From the NCBI GenBank assembly GCA_009841045.1, contig VXMO01000016.1, forward strand, positions 1 through 36,628: a stretch of DNA of 36,628 nt. Reading direction: 5' to 3'. This DNA is from Dehalococcoidia bacterium. Lineage in GTDB: Bacteria; Chloroflexota; Dehalococcoidia; UBA6926. The position numbers and the translations under genes were made by a program. How positions within the stretch are numbered: the stretch's first letter is position 1; each line of letters opens with the position of its first letter. This document shows positions 1-6,749 of the stretch, one piece after another. Under the pieces are notes generated by a model. It was not told the DNA's origin, made no database searches, and worked only from the letters and a program-made list of their open reading frames with translations.

Positions 1-845
1 AACGGGTTAACCCATTGGCCATTCCCGCTAATGCGGTAATCCTGGGCCGCCCGCCGGGCGCCCTACCCGTGCGCCCTGAGCTTGTCGAAGGGGGCTCCCG
101 AACGGGAGCCCCCCCCTCGGGAAGCGGCCCCACCGAGAGCAAAAAGAAAAGAGGCCATGCACCCCCTCTCGAACTGGATACCGTATGGACGAAACGACCA
201 CGCGACTCAGCCCAGGCGCCCCCGCGGCGCCCGAAGGACATTCCTTATCGTTGCTTCCTTCCGGACCTGGCGAGGTTCAGACGCCTTCGTCGCACGGGAC
301 CCGAACATCAACATCGTTTGAGCGCCTCGCGTCATTCGGACCACAGCCCTCAAGAGGGAATTCAGCCTCGCTAGAGCGGATTGCGAGTACAGGGCACCGC
401 TGGCTCCCCGCCTAGCATGACCTCGAAACTCAGTATCCCCGCGCCACCCCCAACGGTCAACGCCCACCAGCCATCCTTAGCGCCCCACAATGTCATTCTG
501 AGCGCAGCGAAGAATCCAAAACCTCAATTCCGCAACTCAACCCCGTAACGCCACTCCCCTCATTCCTGCGAAAGCAGGAATCCATCGGGACTCCCGGCTC
601 ACCCCGACCCGTCGAAAGATCCCCGTTCGCCTTGAGCCTGTCGAAGGGGGCTCCCGAACGGGGAGCACCCCTCCGTCATTCCCACGAAAGCATGCCCCGT
701 ACTCCGATACGGGGCGGGAATCCAGTGCCGCCCACCGGGCGGCCCACCCCGTGTCATTCCGAGCGCAGTCGAGGAATCTAAAACCGCGTTCCGCCACCCC
801 ACCCTGAGCCTACCGTGTGTAGACTTATAGGAGAGTATCGCGGGG
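1..845. repeat. Gene-free block of dispersed intergenic repeats
   Basis: No credible gene is seen here; the short open frames run through repeats and have no family resemblance. The block is a mosaic of short units: a CTTGTCGAAGGG-type element at about 74-92 and again at 627-650, each followed by a GGCTCCCGAACGGGAGC-type hairpin; TCATTCTGAGCGCAGCGAAGAATCC-like units near 490-520 and 752-783; a hairpin unit at 562-593; and a unit at about 677-750 with CCCCGTACTCCGATACGGGG and GCCGCCCACCGGGCGGC palindromes. The same units recur in opposite orientation at 33860-34160, and single copies lie near 2563 and 32258. They look like non-autonomous REP/MITE-like elements that have inserted next to each other. 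Any promoter for the downstream LRR gene must lie in the last ~60 bases. Confidence 0.75.
562..593. repeat. 32-bp dispersed hairpin repeat, copy 1
   Basis: An 8-bp stem ATTCCTGC / GCAGGAAT closes a GAAA tetraloop and is followed by CCATCGGGACTC. The exact reverse complement of all 32 bases occurs at 34119-34150. Perfect identity in non-coding DNA over 33 kb indicates a mobile or converting repeat family. Confidence 0.8.
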
Positions 846-852
846 AACCACT

Positions 853-2550
853 GTGAAAAAACCTCTATCCGCTCTACTGCTCGCTTTCGCCGCCGCCGCG
901 GTCATTCTAGGAATTGGATGCTCCGATGCTCCAACTCCGGCCCCCACCCCGGCCAATACTCCCAACTTGATGCCTATTGCAACGCCGACTTCTAGTCCCA
1001 CGCCTACTGCAATCCCGTCTCCTACGCCCACTGTGACGCCATCCCCCACGCCCACTGCAACGTCGACTCCTACACTAACCGACCGTGAAATCCTGGAAAT
1101 CCTCTACAACGCCACTGATGGCGATAACTGGAGAAACAACACCAACTGGCTGAATGACGAAGTCCCACTTGACGAATGGTTTGGCGTCGCAAGGATGCGT
1201 GAAGGGCGTGTAATTGGGCTGTACCTCAGTTCCAACCGACTGAGCGGTGAGATACCCTCCGAGTTGGCCAACCTCGCTAACTTGGAGTCGCTGCACCTCA
1301 ACTCCAACCAATTGAGCGGTGAGATACCGCCGGAACTGGGGAATCTCACATACCTGTCGACTCTGGACCTCCGTAGTAACCACCTGGATGGTGCAATTCC
1401 ACCTGAATTGGGCAACCTTGCTAACCTGACTGAACTGAATCTCTTCGACAACCAACTAAGCGGTGAGATACCCGCCGAGTTGGGCAGCCTTGCCAACCTG
1501 GCTGAACTCATTCTTGTCCTCAACCAACTAAGCGGTGAGATTCCGCCCGAATTGGGCAGCCTTGCCAACTTGGCTGAACTGGATCTTACCCTTAATCAAC
1601 TAAGTGGGGAGATACCGCCGGAACTGGGCGACCTCGCCAACTTGCAGTCGCTGTACCTCGGCTCCAACCAACTGAACGGCGAGATACCACCCGAATTGGG
1701 CAATCTCGCCAAGCTGTCGACTCTAAGTCTCGACGCCAACCAACTAAGTGGTGAGATACCGCCTGAGTTGAGCAACCTCGCTAACTTGCGTGCGCTGTAC
1801 CTCGGCTCCAACCAATTGGGCGGTGAGATACCACCCGAATTGGGTGACTTACAGAGCATGAAAGATCTGTGGCTCTCCGCCAACCAGTTGAGCGGTGGGA
1901 TACCGTTGGAACTGTCTAGTCTCGCCAACCTGACATTTCTGCGTCTCTCGGGAAACGACCTGAGCGGCAGGATACCGTCGGAACTGCGCAACCTCGCTGA
2001 TTTGGAGCAGTTGTACCTCAGCGGCAATCAACTAAGCGGTGAGATACCGCCGGAATTGGGAGATCTCGCCAAATTGGAACGGCTGGATCTCCAGGAAAAC
2101 CAATTGAGCGGGGAGATACCGTCCGAACTGAGCCACCTCGTCAATCTAAAGACTCTGAATCTCGCCTACAACCAACTGAGCGGTAACATACTGCCGGAAC
2201 TGGGCGAACTAGCCTACTTGATTGACTTGTCGCTCAGCGGCAATCAACTCAGTGGTGAGATACCGGCAGAACTAGGTAACCTGGCTAACCTATCGGATTT
2301 GCGGCTCGCGCATAATCGCCTGAGCGGTGAAATACTGTCCGAATTGGGTAACCTCGTCAGCCAGACGTATCTGGATCTTCGCGGCAACCAATTGAGCGGT
2401 GAGATACCGACCGGGTTTGGAAGTCTCTCCAAGCTGGAGTGGTTTTGGCTCTCCGGCAACCGGTTGAGCGGCTGTGTACCGCGCGCCTTGACCGCCGTGG
2501 AGTATAACGATTTCGACGCTTTGGGTTTGGAATTCTGTCCGGCCTCCTGA
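853..2550 (+). CDS. Lipoprotein with 18 plant-type leucine-rich repeats
   Basis: A predicted secreted lipoprotein of 565 residues, likely a surface adhesion or protein-binding module. The GTG start gives a signal peptide (MKKPLSALLL then a hydrophobic run) with a lipobox ending at Cys23 (LGIGC). Residues 25-75 are a Thr/Pro/Ser-rich linker. An LRR N-terminal cap follows (TDREILEILYNATDGDNW). Then come 18 consecutive 24-residue repeats of the form LxxLxxLxLxxNxLSGEIPxELGNL, with no length change between units. A cap with two cysteines (LSGCVP and FCPAS) closes the protein. The LSGxIP signature is the plant-specific LRR class, known in plant receptor kinases and in scattered bacteria. A possible SD (AGGAG) lies near 829 and GGGGAA lies closer to the start. 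It appears monocistronic. The binding partner is unknown. Confidence 0.9.
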   Translation: MKKPLSALLLAFAAAAVILGIGCSDAPTPAPTPANTPNLMPIATPTSSPTPTAIPSPTPTVTPSPTPTATSTPTLTDREILEILYNATDGDNWRNNTNWLNDEVPLDEWFGVARMREGRVIGLYLSSNRLSGEIPSELANLANLESLHLNSNQLSGEIPPELGNLTYLSTLDLRSNHLDGAIPPELGNLANLTELNLFDNQLSGEIPAELGSLANLAELILVLNQLSGEIPPELGSLANLAELDLTLNQLSGEIPPELGDLANLQSLYLGSNQLNGEIPPELGNLAKLSTLSLDANQLSGEIPPELSNLANLRALYLGSNQLGGEIPPELGDLQSMKDLWLSANQLSGGIPLELSSLANLTFLRLSGNDLSGRIPSELRNLADLEQLYLSGNQLSGEIPPELGDLAKLERLDLQENQLSGEIPSELSHLVNLKTLNLAYNQLSGNILPELGELAYLIDLSLSGNQLSGEIPAELGNLANLSDLRLAHNRLSGEILSELGNLVSQTYLDLRGNQLSGEIPTGFGSLSKLEWFWLSGNRLSGCVPRALTAVEYNDFDALGLEFCPAS

Positions 2551-2562
2551 TGTCATCCCCCC

Positions 2563-2587
2563 GCTCACCCTGAACCTGTCGAAGGGC
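2563..2587. repeat. Dispersed repeat, single copy
   Basis: GCTCACCCTGAACCTGTCGAAGGG lies 12 bases after the LRR stop codon. It is a variant of the unit at 627-650, and in inverted form at 33952-33980 and 34089-34110. A degenerate trace (CCGCTCACCCTGATCG) follows the toxin gene near 3356. Confidence 0.6.
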
Positions 2588-2654
2588 GGAACAGCCCTCC
2601 ATTTCCCCCCGACGCCCCCGCGTCAGGTATTATGCATAGCGGAGGATCATGAAC

Positions 2655-2888
2655 ATGGTCAGAGAACTGCGCCGCCAAGCGACCGTACTGCCGGGAGGCA
2701 AGATTGAGGTATCGGATCCGGCTCTGCCAGTCGGCCGGACTGTAGAAGTGGTTGTGCGACATGACTCCCCTGGAGAGAGCCGATCAATCCTGCAGATAAT
2801 CAACGGTGGCCCAAATAAACGCCTCTTCAACACGGCGGAGGAAGTCAAGGCGTACCTTGATGAAGAGAAAGCATCTTGGGATCGCTAG
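2655..2888 (+). CDS. Antitoxin-like small protein of a PIN toxin-antitoxin pair
   Basis: A 77-residue protein with an N-terminal beta-rich stretch (LRRQATVLPGGKIEVSDP, then VGRTVEVVVRHD) and a C-terminal tail rich in charged residues (EEVKAYLDEEKASWDR). This layout fits a VapB-like antitoxin with a DNA-binding N-terminus and a toxin-neutralising tail. The role is inferred from its position in front of a PIN-domain gene. GGAGG at 2641-2645 is 9 nt from the ATG at 2655 but only 3 nt from the ATG at 2649, so 2655 is preferred. The gene overlaps the toxin frame by 13 nt. By family logic the pair would repress its own promoter; no operator was identified. Confidence 0.65.
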   Translation: MVRELRRQATVLPGGKIEVSDPALPVGRTVEVVVRHDSPGESRSILQIINGGPNKRLFNTAEEVKAYLDEEKASWDR

Positions 2889-3331
2889 ACCTCCCTTCTG
2901 AAGGCCTCATCTATATCGACGCCAGCACCCTCATTTACAGTGTCGAGCGCGTGGAGCCGTATCGCGAACTCATTTCTCCGATGTGGGAGCAAGCTGAGTC
3001 GGGAAATCTAACGATCGTGAGTAGTCCGGTGCTCGTCATCGAGACTCTGGTCAAGCCAATACATGATGCCAACAAAGAGATTGCGGATCAGTATCACAGT
3101 ATCTTTATGTCCAATGTCGTGAACTTGCTTGAAGCCTCCTATGAGGTCGCTGAACTGGCGGCCCAAGTGCGTGCGAACACAGGCCTCAAGACGCCGGACG
3201 CCCTACATGCCGCTACTGCGCTGCATGCCAATTGTGCGAGGTTCATTACGAATGACGCCGCATTCCGCCGGGTGCAAGGCTTACCGACAATTATCCTTGA
3301 CGACTTTGTCGAAGAACAAACGCCCGCCTGA
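2876..3331 (+). CDS. PIN-domain ribonuclease toxin (VapC-like)
   Basis: A 151-residue PIN-domain protein, predicted to be an Mg2+-dependent RNase acting as toxin of the pair. The acidic active-site set is visible: Asp15 in LIYIDAST, Glu56 in LVIETLV, Asp108 in KTPDALHAATAL and Asp127 in FITNDAAFR. Length is slightly above the usual ~130 residues for VapC. The assigned start is a TTG inside the last codons of the antitoxin, giving a 13-nt overlap and probable translational coupling. The true start could lie a few codons later, just before the first beta strand. No sign of damage is seen. The cellular RNA target cannot be read from sequence. Confidence 0.85.
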   Translation: MGSLDLPSEGLIYIDASTLIYSVERVEPYRELISPMWEQAESGNLTIVSSPVLVIETLVKPIHDANKEIADQYHSIFMSNVVNLLEASYEVAELAAQVRANTGLKTPDALHAATALHANCARFITNDAAFRRVQGLPTIILDDFVEEQTPA

Positions 3332-3403
3332 CGTTGCCCCCCGTCATTCCTCCCCCCGCTCACCCTGATCGCGAACCATGGCAATAGGCACTGCCTACCC
3401 CAA

Positions 3404-3433
3404 TTGCGAGTCCTCCACCTCTAGCGGTACAGT
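3404..3433 (+). promoter_or_regulatory. Weak candidate promoter for formate dehydrogenase
   Basis: TTGCGA at 3404-3409 and TACAGT at 3428-3433 are separated by 18 nt, about 80 bases ahead of the formate dehydrogenase start. The match to the sigma-70 consensus is only partial and was found by eye. Confidence 0.2.
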
Positions 3434-3511
3434 ACGAACGCGGACATTACCGCGTACGCATTGGTGTACATCGATGACAAAAAATTCCGGTGGGGACCGG
3501 GGAGGTGAGTG

Positions 3512-4729
3512 ATGACAAACGGCGCCGCGCAGAAGGTACTTTGTGTTCTCTATGACGATCCCGTGCAGGGCTTTCCGCCCCAATATGCCCGGGAGTCCAT
3601 CCCGACGCTGAGCCAATACCCGGACGGCCAGTCCATGCCGTCCCCCACGGCCATCGACTTCACGCCCGGCCAGCTGCTGGGCTCCGTGTCCGGCGGCCTG
3701 GGGCTTGAGAGCTTCGTCACGTCACAGGGCCATCAGTTCGTCGTGACGTCTGATAAGGACGCCGCGGACTCCGTGTTCGAGCGGGAGATCGTCGATGCCG
3801 ATGTGGTCATCTCGCAGCCGTTCTGGCCCGCGTACCTGACCGCGGAGAGGATCGCCAAGGCGCCCAACCTCAAGCTCGCCATCACTGCGGGAATCGGCTC
3901 CGATCACGTCGATCTGCAGTCGGCCATCAACCGGGACATCACCGTCGCGGAGGTCACCTGGTGCAACAGCATCAGCGTCGCGGAGCACGCCGTCATGCAG
4001 ATGCTGGCGCTGGTGCGCGATTACCTCCCGCAGTACGGATGGGTCGTGCGCGGCGGCTGGAATATTGCCGACGCCGTCTCACGCTCCTATGACATCGAGG
4101 GTATGGATGTCGGCGTCGTCGCCGCGGGCCGCATCGGCCTCGCCGTTCTCAAGCGCATGAAGCCCTTCGACGTGAACCTCCACTACACGGACCGCCACCG
4201 CCTCCCGCTCGAGGTCGAAGAGGAGCTTGGCCTCACGTTCCATGAGACCCCGGAATCGCTGGTTGCGGCCTGCGATGTTGTCAGCATCCATTGCCCGCTC
4301 CACCCGGAGACCGAGCACATGTTCAACGATGAGCTAATCGGCAAGATGCGCCGGGGCTCCTACCTCGTCAACACAGCTCGCGGCAAGATCTGCGACCGCG
4401 ATGCCGTTGCCCGGGCGTTGGAGAGCGGCCAGCTCGCAGGTTACGCCGGCGACGTCTGGTTCCCGCAGCCGGCCCCCAATGATCACCCTTGGCGCACGAT
4501 GCCGAACCACGCCCTGACCCCCCACACGTCAGGCACATCCCTGTCGGCGCAGGCGCGCTATGCGGCCGGCGTCCGGGAGATCCTGGAGTGCTGGTTCGAG
4601 GGTCGTCCGATCCGCGACGAATACCTCATCGTGCAGGGTGGGGGACTCGCAGGCACGGGCGCGCACTCCTACAGTGAAGGCGATGCCACCGGCGGCTCCG
4701 AGGAGGCCGCGCGCTTCTCGTCGACGTAG
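3512..4729 (+). CDS. fdh: NAD-dependent formate dehydrogenase
   Basis: A 405-residue cytoplasmic enzyme that oxidises formate to CO2 with NAD+. It follows the methylotroph-type enzyme (Pseudomonas sp. 101 family) almost block by block: KVLCVLYDDPV, AIDFTPGQLLGSVSGGLGL, VISQPFWPAYLT, ITAGIGSDHVDLQSAI. The Rossmann segment reads VGVVAAGRIGLAVL. Counting from the ATG, Asn152, Arg290, Asp314, Gln319 and His338 sit where the catalytic set (Asn146, Arg284, Asp308, Gln313, His332 of the Pseudomonas enzyme) is expected. Asp227 in TDRH corresponds to the residue giving NAD+ preference. The C-terminus (GTGAHSYSEGDATGGSEEA) is intact. GGAGG at 3501-3505 fits the ATG at 3512 better than the GTG at 3509. 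It is a single gene, with no metal-dependent subunits nearby, and it needs no selenocysteine. Confidence 0.97.
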   Translation: MTNGAAQKVLCVLYDDPVQGFPPQYARESIPTLSQYPDGQSMPSPTAIDFTPGQLLGSVSGGLGLESFVTSQGHQFVVTSDKDAADSVFEREIVDADVVISQPFWPAYLTAERIAKAPNLKLAITAGIGSDHVDLQSAINRDITVAEVTWCNSISVAEHAVMQMLALVRDYLPQYGWVVRGGWNIADAVSRSYDIEGMDVGVVAAGRIGLAVLKRMKPFDVNLHYTDRHRLPLEVEEELGLTFHETPESLVAACDVVSIHCPLHPETEHMFNDELIGKMRRGSYLVNTARGKICDRDAVARALESGQLAGYAGDVWFPQPAPNDHPWRTMPNHALTPHTSGTSLSAQARYAAGVREILECWFEGRPIRDEYLIVQGGGLAGTGAHSYSEGDATGGSEEAARFSST

Positions 4730-4737
4730 CCCAAAAA

Positions 4738-4806
4738 GCGTGCAAAAAGAGACAAAAAACGTGCAAAAAACGCCCTTAAACCCCCTTAAAGACCACTTTT
4801 GAGGGC
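4738..4806 (-). terminator. A-rich spacer with hairpin oriented as a leftward terminator
   Basis: Between formate dehydrogenase and the next plus-strand gene lie short direct repeats of CGTGCAAAAA followed by an imperfect stem, GCCCTTAAA at 4772-4780 with TTTGAGGGC at 4798-4806 (one G-T pair). Read on the minus strand, the stem is followed by GTTTTTTGC, the form of an intrinsic terminator. Read on the plus strand there is no T tract. No minus-strand gene nearby needs it, so it may act against antisense transcription or simply be part of a poor bidirectional terminator. Confidence 0.4.
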
Positions 4807-4849
4807 TTACTGTGTGAAAAACGTAACTAGACAGGAGGAGTGGAGTACC

Positions 4850-5236
4850 GTGAAAAAACAGCTTGTTCGCTTGACAGCTTTGCTCGTGATCTCCGTAACG
4901 ACCCTCGCAATTTTGGGCGCATGCGAAGCGGAACCCACTCCTACGCCAACCCCGCTTCCAACAGCTACTCCCACAGCTACGCCGATACCCGAACCAACCC
5001 CGGAACCGGCAATGCCGATGCTGCTCATGTCGGACATCATGGACATGGTTTCCGAGGAAGAGCAGGAGTGCGTCAAAGCCGCTGTCGGGGAAGATGTGTA
5101 CAATCTCATGCTTCAAACACCATTTACAGCGGATATGATGACTGCTGATGCGGCCTCCTCGCCTGTGGCTGCCTGCCTCTCTCCCGAAAGCCAGGCCGCC
5201 ATCGCGCAAGCAGTGCTGGCCACTGCAGGCGGCTAG
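4850..5236 (+). CDS. Small lipoprotein with PT-rich linker, unknown function
   Basis: A 128-residue predicted lipoprotein. The GTG at 4850 is preferred over longer starts because it gives a clean signal peptide (MKKQLVRLTALLV then hydrophobic) with lipobox LGAC and Cys25, and AGGAGGAG lies about 10 nt upstream. Residues 27-50 are a TPTPTP linker with PEP repeats. The remaining ~75 residues contain EEEQECVKAAVGEDVYNLM and, later, ACLSPESQAAIAQAV. The two cysteines may form a disulfide in a small helical domain. I do not recognise a named family. A strong inverted repeat follows at 5276-5310. Location is probably the outer face of the membrane. Confidence 0.75.
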   Translation: MKKQLVRLTALLVISVTTLAILGACEAEPTPTPTPLPTATPTATPIPEPTPEPAMPMLLMSDIMDMVSEEEQECVKAAVGEDVYNLMLQTPFTADMMTADAASSPVAACLSPESQAAIAQAVLATAGG

Positions 5237-5275
5237 CTCCGCAACTGTAGCCCTGCACTAAGCCGTAGGTTAGCC

Positions 5276-5310
5276 ACCGCTTCTCGGGGTTTGACACCCC
5301 GAGAAGCGGT
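5276..5310. terminator. Perfect 15-bp inverted repeat, terminator or operator
   Basis: ACCGCTTCTCGGGGT at 5276-5290 pairs perfectly with ACCCCGAGAAGCGGT at 5296-5310, leaving a 5-nt TTGAC loop. It lies 40 bases after the lipoprotein stop and could end that transcript, although no good T tract follows (GCGATATGTTT). The loop plus the first stem base spell TTGACA, so the element overlaps the predicted promoter of the B12 operon and may equally be an operator. Confidence 0.7.
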
Positions 5311-5320
5311 GCGATATGTT
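5291..5320 (+). promoter_or_regulatory. Predicted sigma-70 promoter of the B12 transport operon
   Basis: A perfect -35 TTGACA at 5291-5296 is followed after 18 nt by TATGTT at 5315-5320 (4 of 6 consensus matches). Transcription would begin near 5327, about 20 nt ahead of the cobalamin riboswitch. The -35 box sits in the loop of the perfect inverted repeat at 5276-5310. Confidence 0.5.
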
Positions 5321-5346
5321 TCGTCTGAAGAGCAGATAGACACTGC

Positions 5347-5508
5347 CCGTTCAGGTGCCCGTACCCGGGAGAATAGGGAAGGCGGTGAAAAACCGCCGCG
5401 GTAGCGCCACTGTAAGCGGGGTTTGATTGTCGAGCGCCCACTGTCGCAGATGCGATGGGAAGGGCCCGGCGCAACATCGATACCCGCAAGCCAGGAGACC
5501 TGCCTGGA
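5347..5508 (+). ncRNA. Cobalamin (adenosylcobalamin-type) riboswitch
   Basis: The conserved B12-box elements occur in the right order: CAGGTGCC near 5352; AGGGAAGGCGGTG and AAACCGCCGCGG around 5375-5402; GCGCCACTGTAAGCGGGG at about 5404-5421; the ATGGGAAGGGCCCGG block near 5455-5469; and ACCCGCAAGCCAGGAGACC into TGCC at 5482-5503. This is the classic aptamer that binds coenzyme B12 and lowers expression of B12 transport or synthesis genes. It lies directly upstream of a complete ABC importer, with the expression platform at 5520-5620. The exact chemical class (AdoCbl versus aquocobalamin) was not resolved by eye. Confidence 0.95.
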
Positions 5509-5519
5509 CGGAAGGTGAA

Positions 5520-5620
5520 CTCTCTCCGCTATAGAGAGGGTCCCTCAGCCGACCGGGCAAACAAGCCCCGACAGCGCGAGCGTCAACCCTCCAGCGGAGC
5601 AGCCGGAGGGTTGTTTTGTT
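5520..5620 (+). promoter_or_regulatory. Riboswitch expression platform: terminator-like, SD-sequestering hairpin
   Basis: CAACCCTCC at 5584-5592 pairs with GGAGGGTTG at 5605-5613, followed by TTTTGTT, so it resembles an intrinsic terminator. The 3' arm contains GGAGGG (5605-5610), which sits 5-8 nt before the TTG codons at 5616 and 5619 and is the only evident Shine-Dalgarno for the permease. Upstream, GAGGGT at 5536-5541 can pair with ACCCTC at 5586-5591 as a competing anti-sequestor, while CTCTCT (5520-5525) can pair with AGAGAG (5533-5538) to occupy it. This gives a plausible two-state switch; the pairings are predictions. Confidence 0.7.
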
Positions 5621-6695
5621 GCGAGTTGCCGGGATTCCGGCCTGGGGAACGTATCGCCGTTCGGGCGTCCTCACACGCCTTGCTATTGGCGCGGTGACTC
5701 TTGCGCTCGCCATTCTTCTCATTGTGCTCATTTCATTGAGTGTCGGCCCCGTCAGTATTCCGGTGCGCAGCGTCGCCTCCACACTCATTGGATTCGTTGG
5801 CATTGACGTTAGTGATGTTTCCCGAACCCACGAGTTAGTGATTCAACAGATTCGCTTGCCGCGCATTATTGTTGGCGCGGCCGTTGGCATGGGGCTCGGC
5901 GTGGCGGGCGCGACTATGCAGGGACTCTTCCGCAATCCGCTGGCGGACCCCGGCATCATCGGCGTGTCAGCTGGCGGGGCGCTTGGCGCAGTCATTGCTA
6001 TCGCGACGGGCGCGGCCGGACTCTTCTTTATGGCTTTGCCACTCGCCGCGTTCTCAGGAGCGATGATAGCCACACTCGTTGTCTACGGTATCTCAACCGT
6101 CAGCGGACACTTTTCGATGGCCACACTGCTGCTGGCCGGCATCGCAGTGAACGCGTTTCTCGGTGCGATTGTATCTGCGATTGTCATCCTGCTGCCGGAT
6201 AATGGCGCGCTGCGAGAGATTCTCTTCTGGCTGGCAGGCGGCCTGGACTCACGCGCATGGGAGCACGTTTTGATGTCCCTGCTGCCGATTATCGGGGGGA
6301 TTGGCATTGCCATGGTGATGGCCCGAGACCTGAACCTGCTGATACTTGGTGACGATGAAGCCCGCTCGCTCGGCGTGAATGTCGTGCCAGTGCGTCTGCT
6401 GCTCCTGGCGGTTGGGGCGATGGTGACGGGTGTGGCTGTTGCCGTCAGTGGGACCATCGCATTCGTTGGCCTTGTGACACCGCATGTGCTCAGGCTGCTG
6501 CTTGGGCCGGACAACCGTGTGCTCATTCCCATGAGCGCGCTGGGCGGGGCCGTGTTTGTGATTCTTGCCGACACCGTGGCGAGGACGGTCATTCAGCCGG
6601 CTGAACTGAGAGTTGGAATCCTGACGGCGTTTGTCGGCGCGCCGTTCTTCATCCTGTTGCTCATCCAGAACAGGGGGCGAGGGTACTCGCTCTAA
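5619..6695 (+). CDS. btuC: FecCD-family ABC permease, probable cobalamin importer
   Basis: A 358-residue integral membrane permease of the BtuC/FecCD family, about 9-10 membrane segments. Family blocks are visible: SVGPVSIPVRSVAST near the N-terminus, then RLPRIIVGAAVGMGLGVAG, ATMQGLFRNPLADPGIIG followed by VSAGGALGA, the LARSLGVN-like segment EARSLGVNVVPVRLLLLAVG, and GLVTPHVLRLLLGPDNR. The TTG at 5619 is preferred because GGAGGG lies 8 nt upstream; the first ~20 residues then form a short cytoplasmic lead before TM1. A shorter GTG start at 5694 would cut into TM1. Cobalamin as substrate is inferred from the riboswitch; the family also carries siderophores and heme. First gene of permease-binding protein-ATPase. 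Confidence 0.88.
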   Translation: MRVAGIPAWGTYRRSGVLTRLAIGAVTLALAILLIVLISLSVGPVSIPVRSVASTLIGFVGIDVSDVSRTHELVIQQIRLPRIIVGAAVGMGLGVAGATMQGLFRNPLADPGIIGVSAGGALGAVIAIATGAAGLFFMALPLAAFSGAMIATLVVYGISTVSGHFSMATLLLAGIAVNAFLGAIVSAIVILLPDNGALREILFWLAGGLDSRAWEHVLMSLLPIIGGIGIAMVMARDLNLLILGDDEARSLGVNVVPVRLLLLAVGAMVTGVAVAVSGTIAFVGLVTPHVLRLLLGPDNRVLIPMSALGGAVFVILADTVARTVIQPAELRVGILTAFVGAPFFILLLIQNRGRGYSL

Positions 6696-6749
6696 GTCCT
6701 GAACGTAGGTACCCAAATGCGCGAAAAGAAAGAGAAGGGGGATAAAGCA

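Noticed and set aside
15-467. Several overlapping open frames of 60-120 codons on both strands in the first 0.5 kb
   Set aside because: They run through dispersed repeats, lack a convincing SD or family motif, and overlap each other on opposite strands.
1075-2602. Long minus-strand open frames opposite the LRR gene
   Set aside because: Their apparent repeats are the antisense of the LRR units; they are shadows of a repetitive gene.
4529-5209. 226-codon minus-strand open frame
   Set aside because: It spans the end of formate dehydrogenase, the intergenic hairpin and the small lipoprotein on the opposite strand; no family motif, and the plus-strand genes are clear.
5351-5803. 150-codon minus-strand open frame across the riboswitch
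   Set aside because: It lies opposite conserved cobalamin-riboswitch elements and the start of the permease; low-complexity translation.
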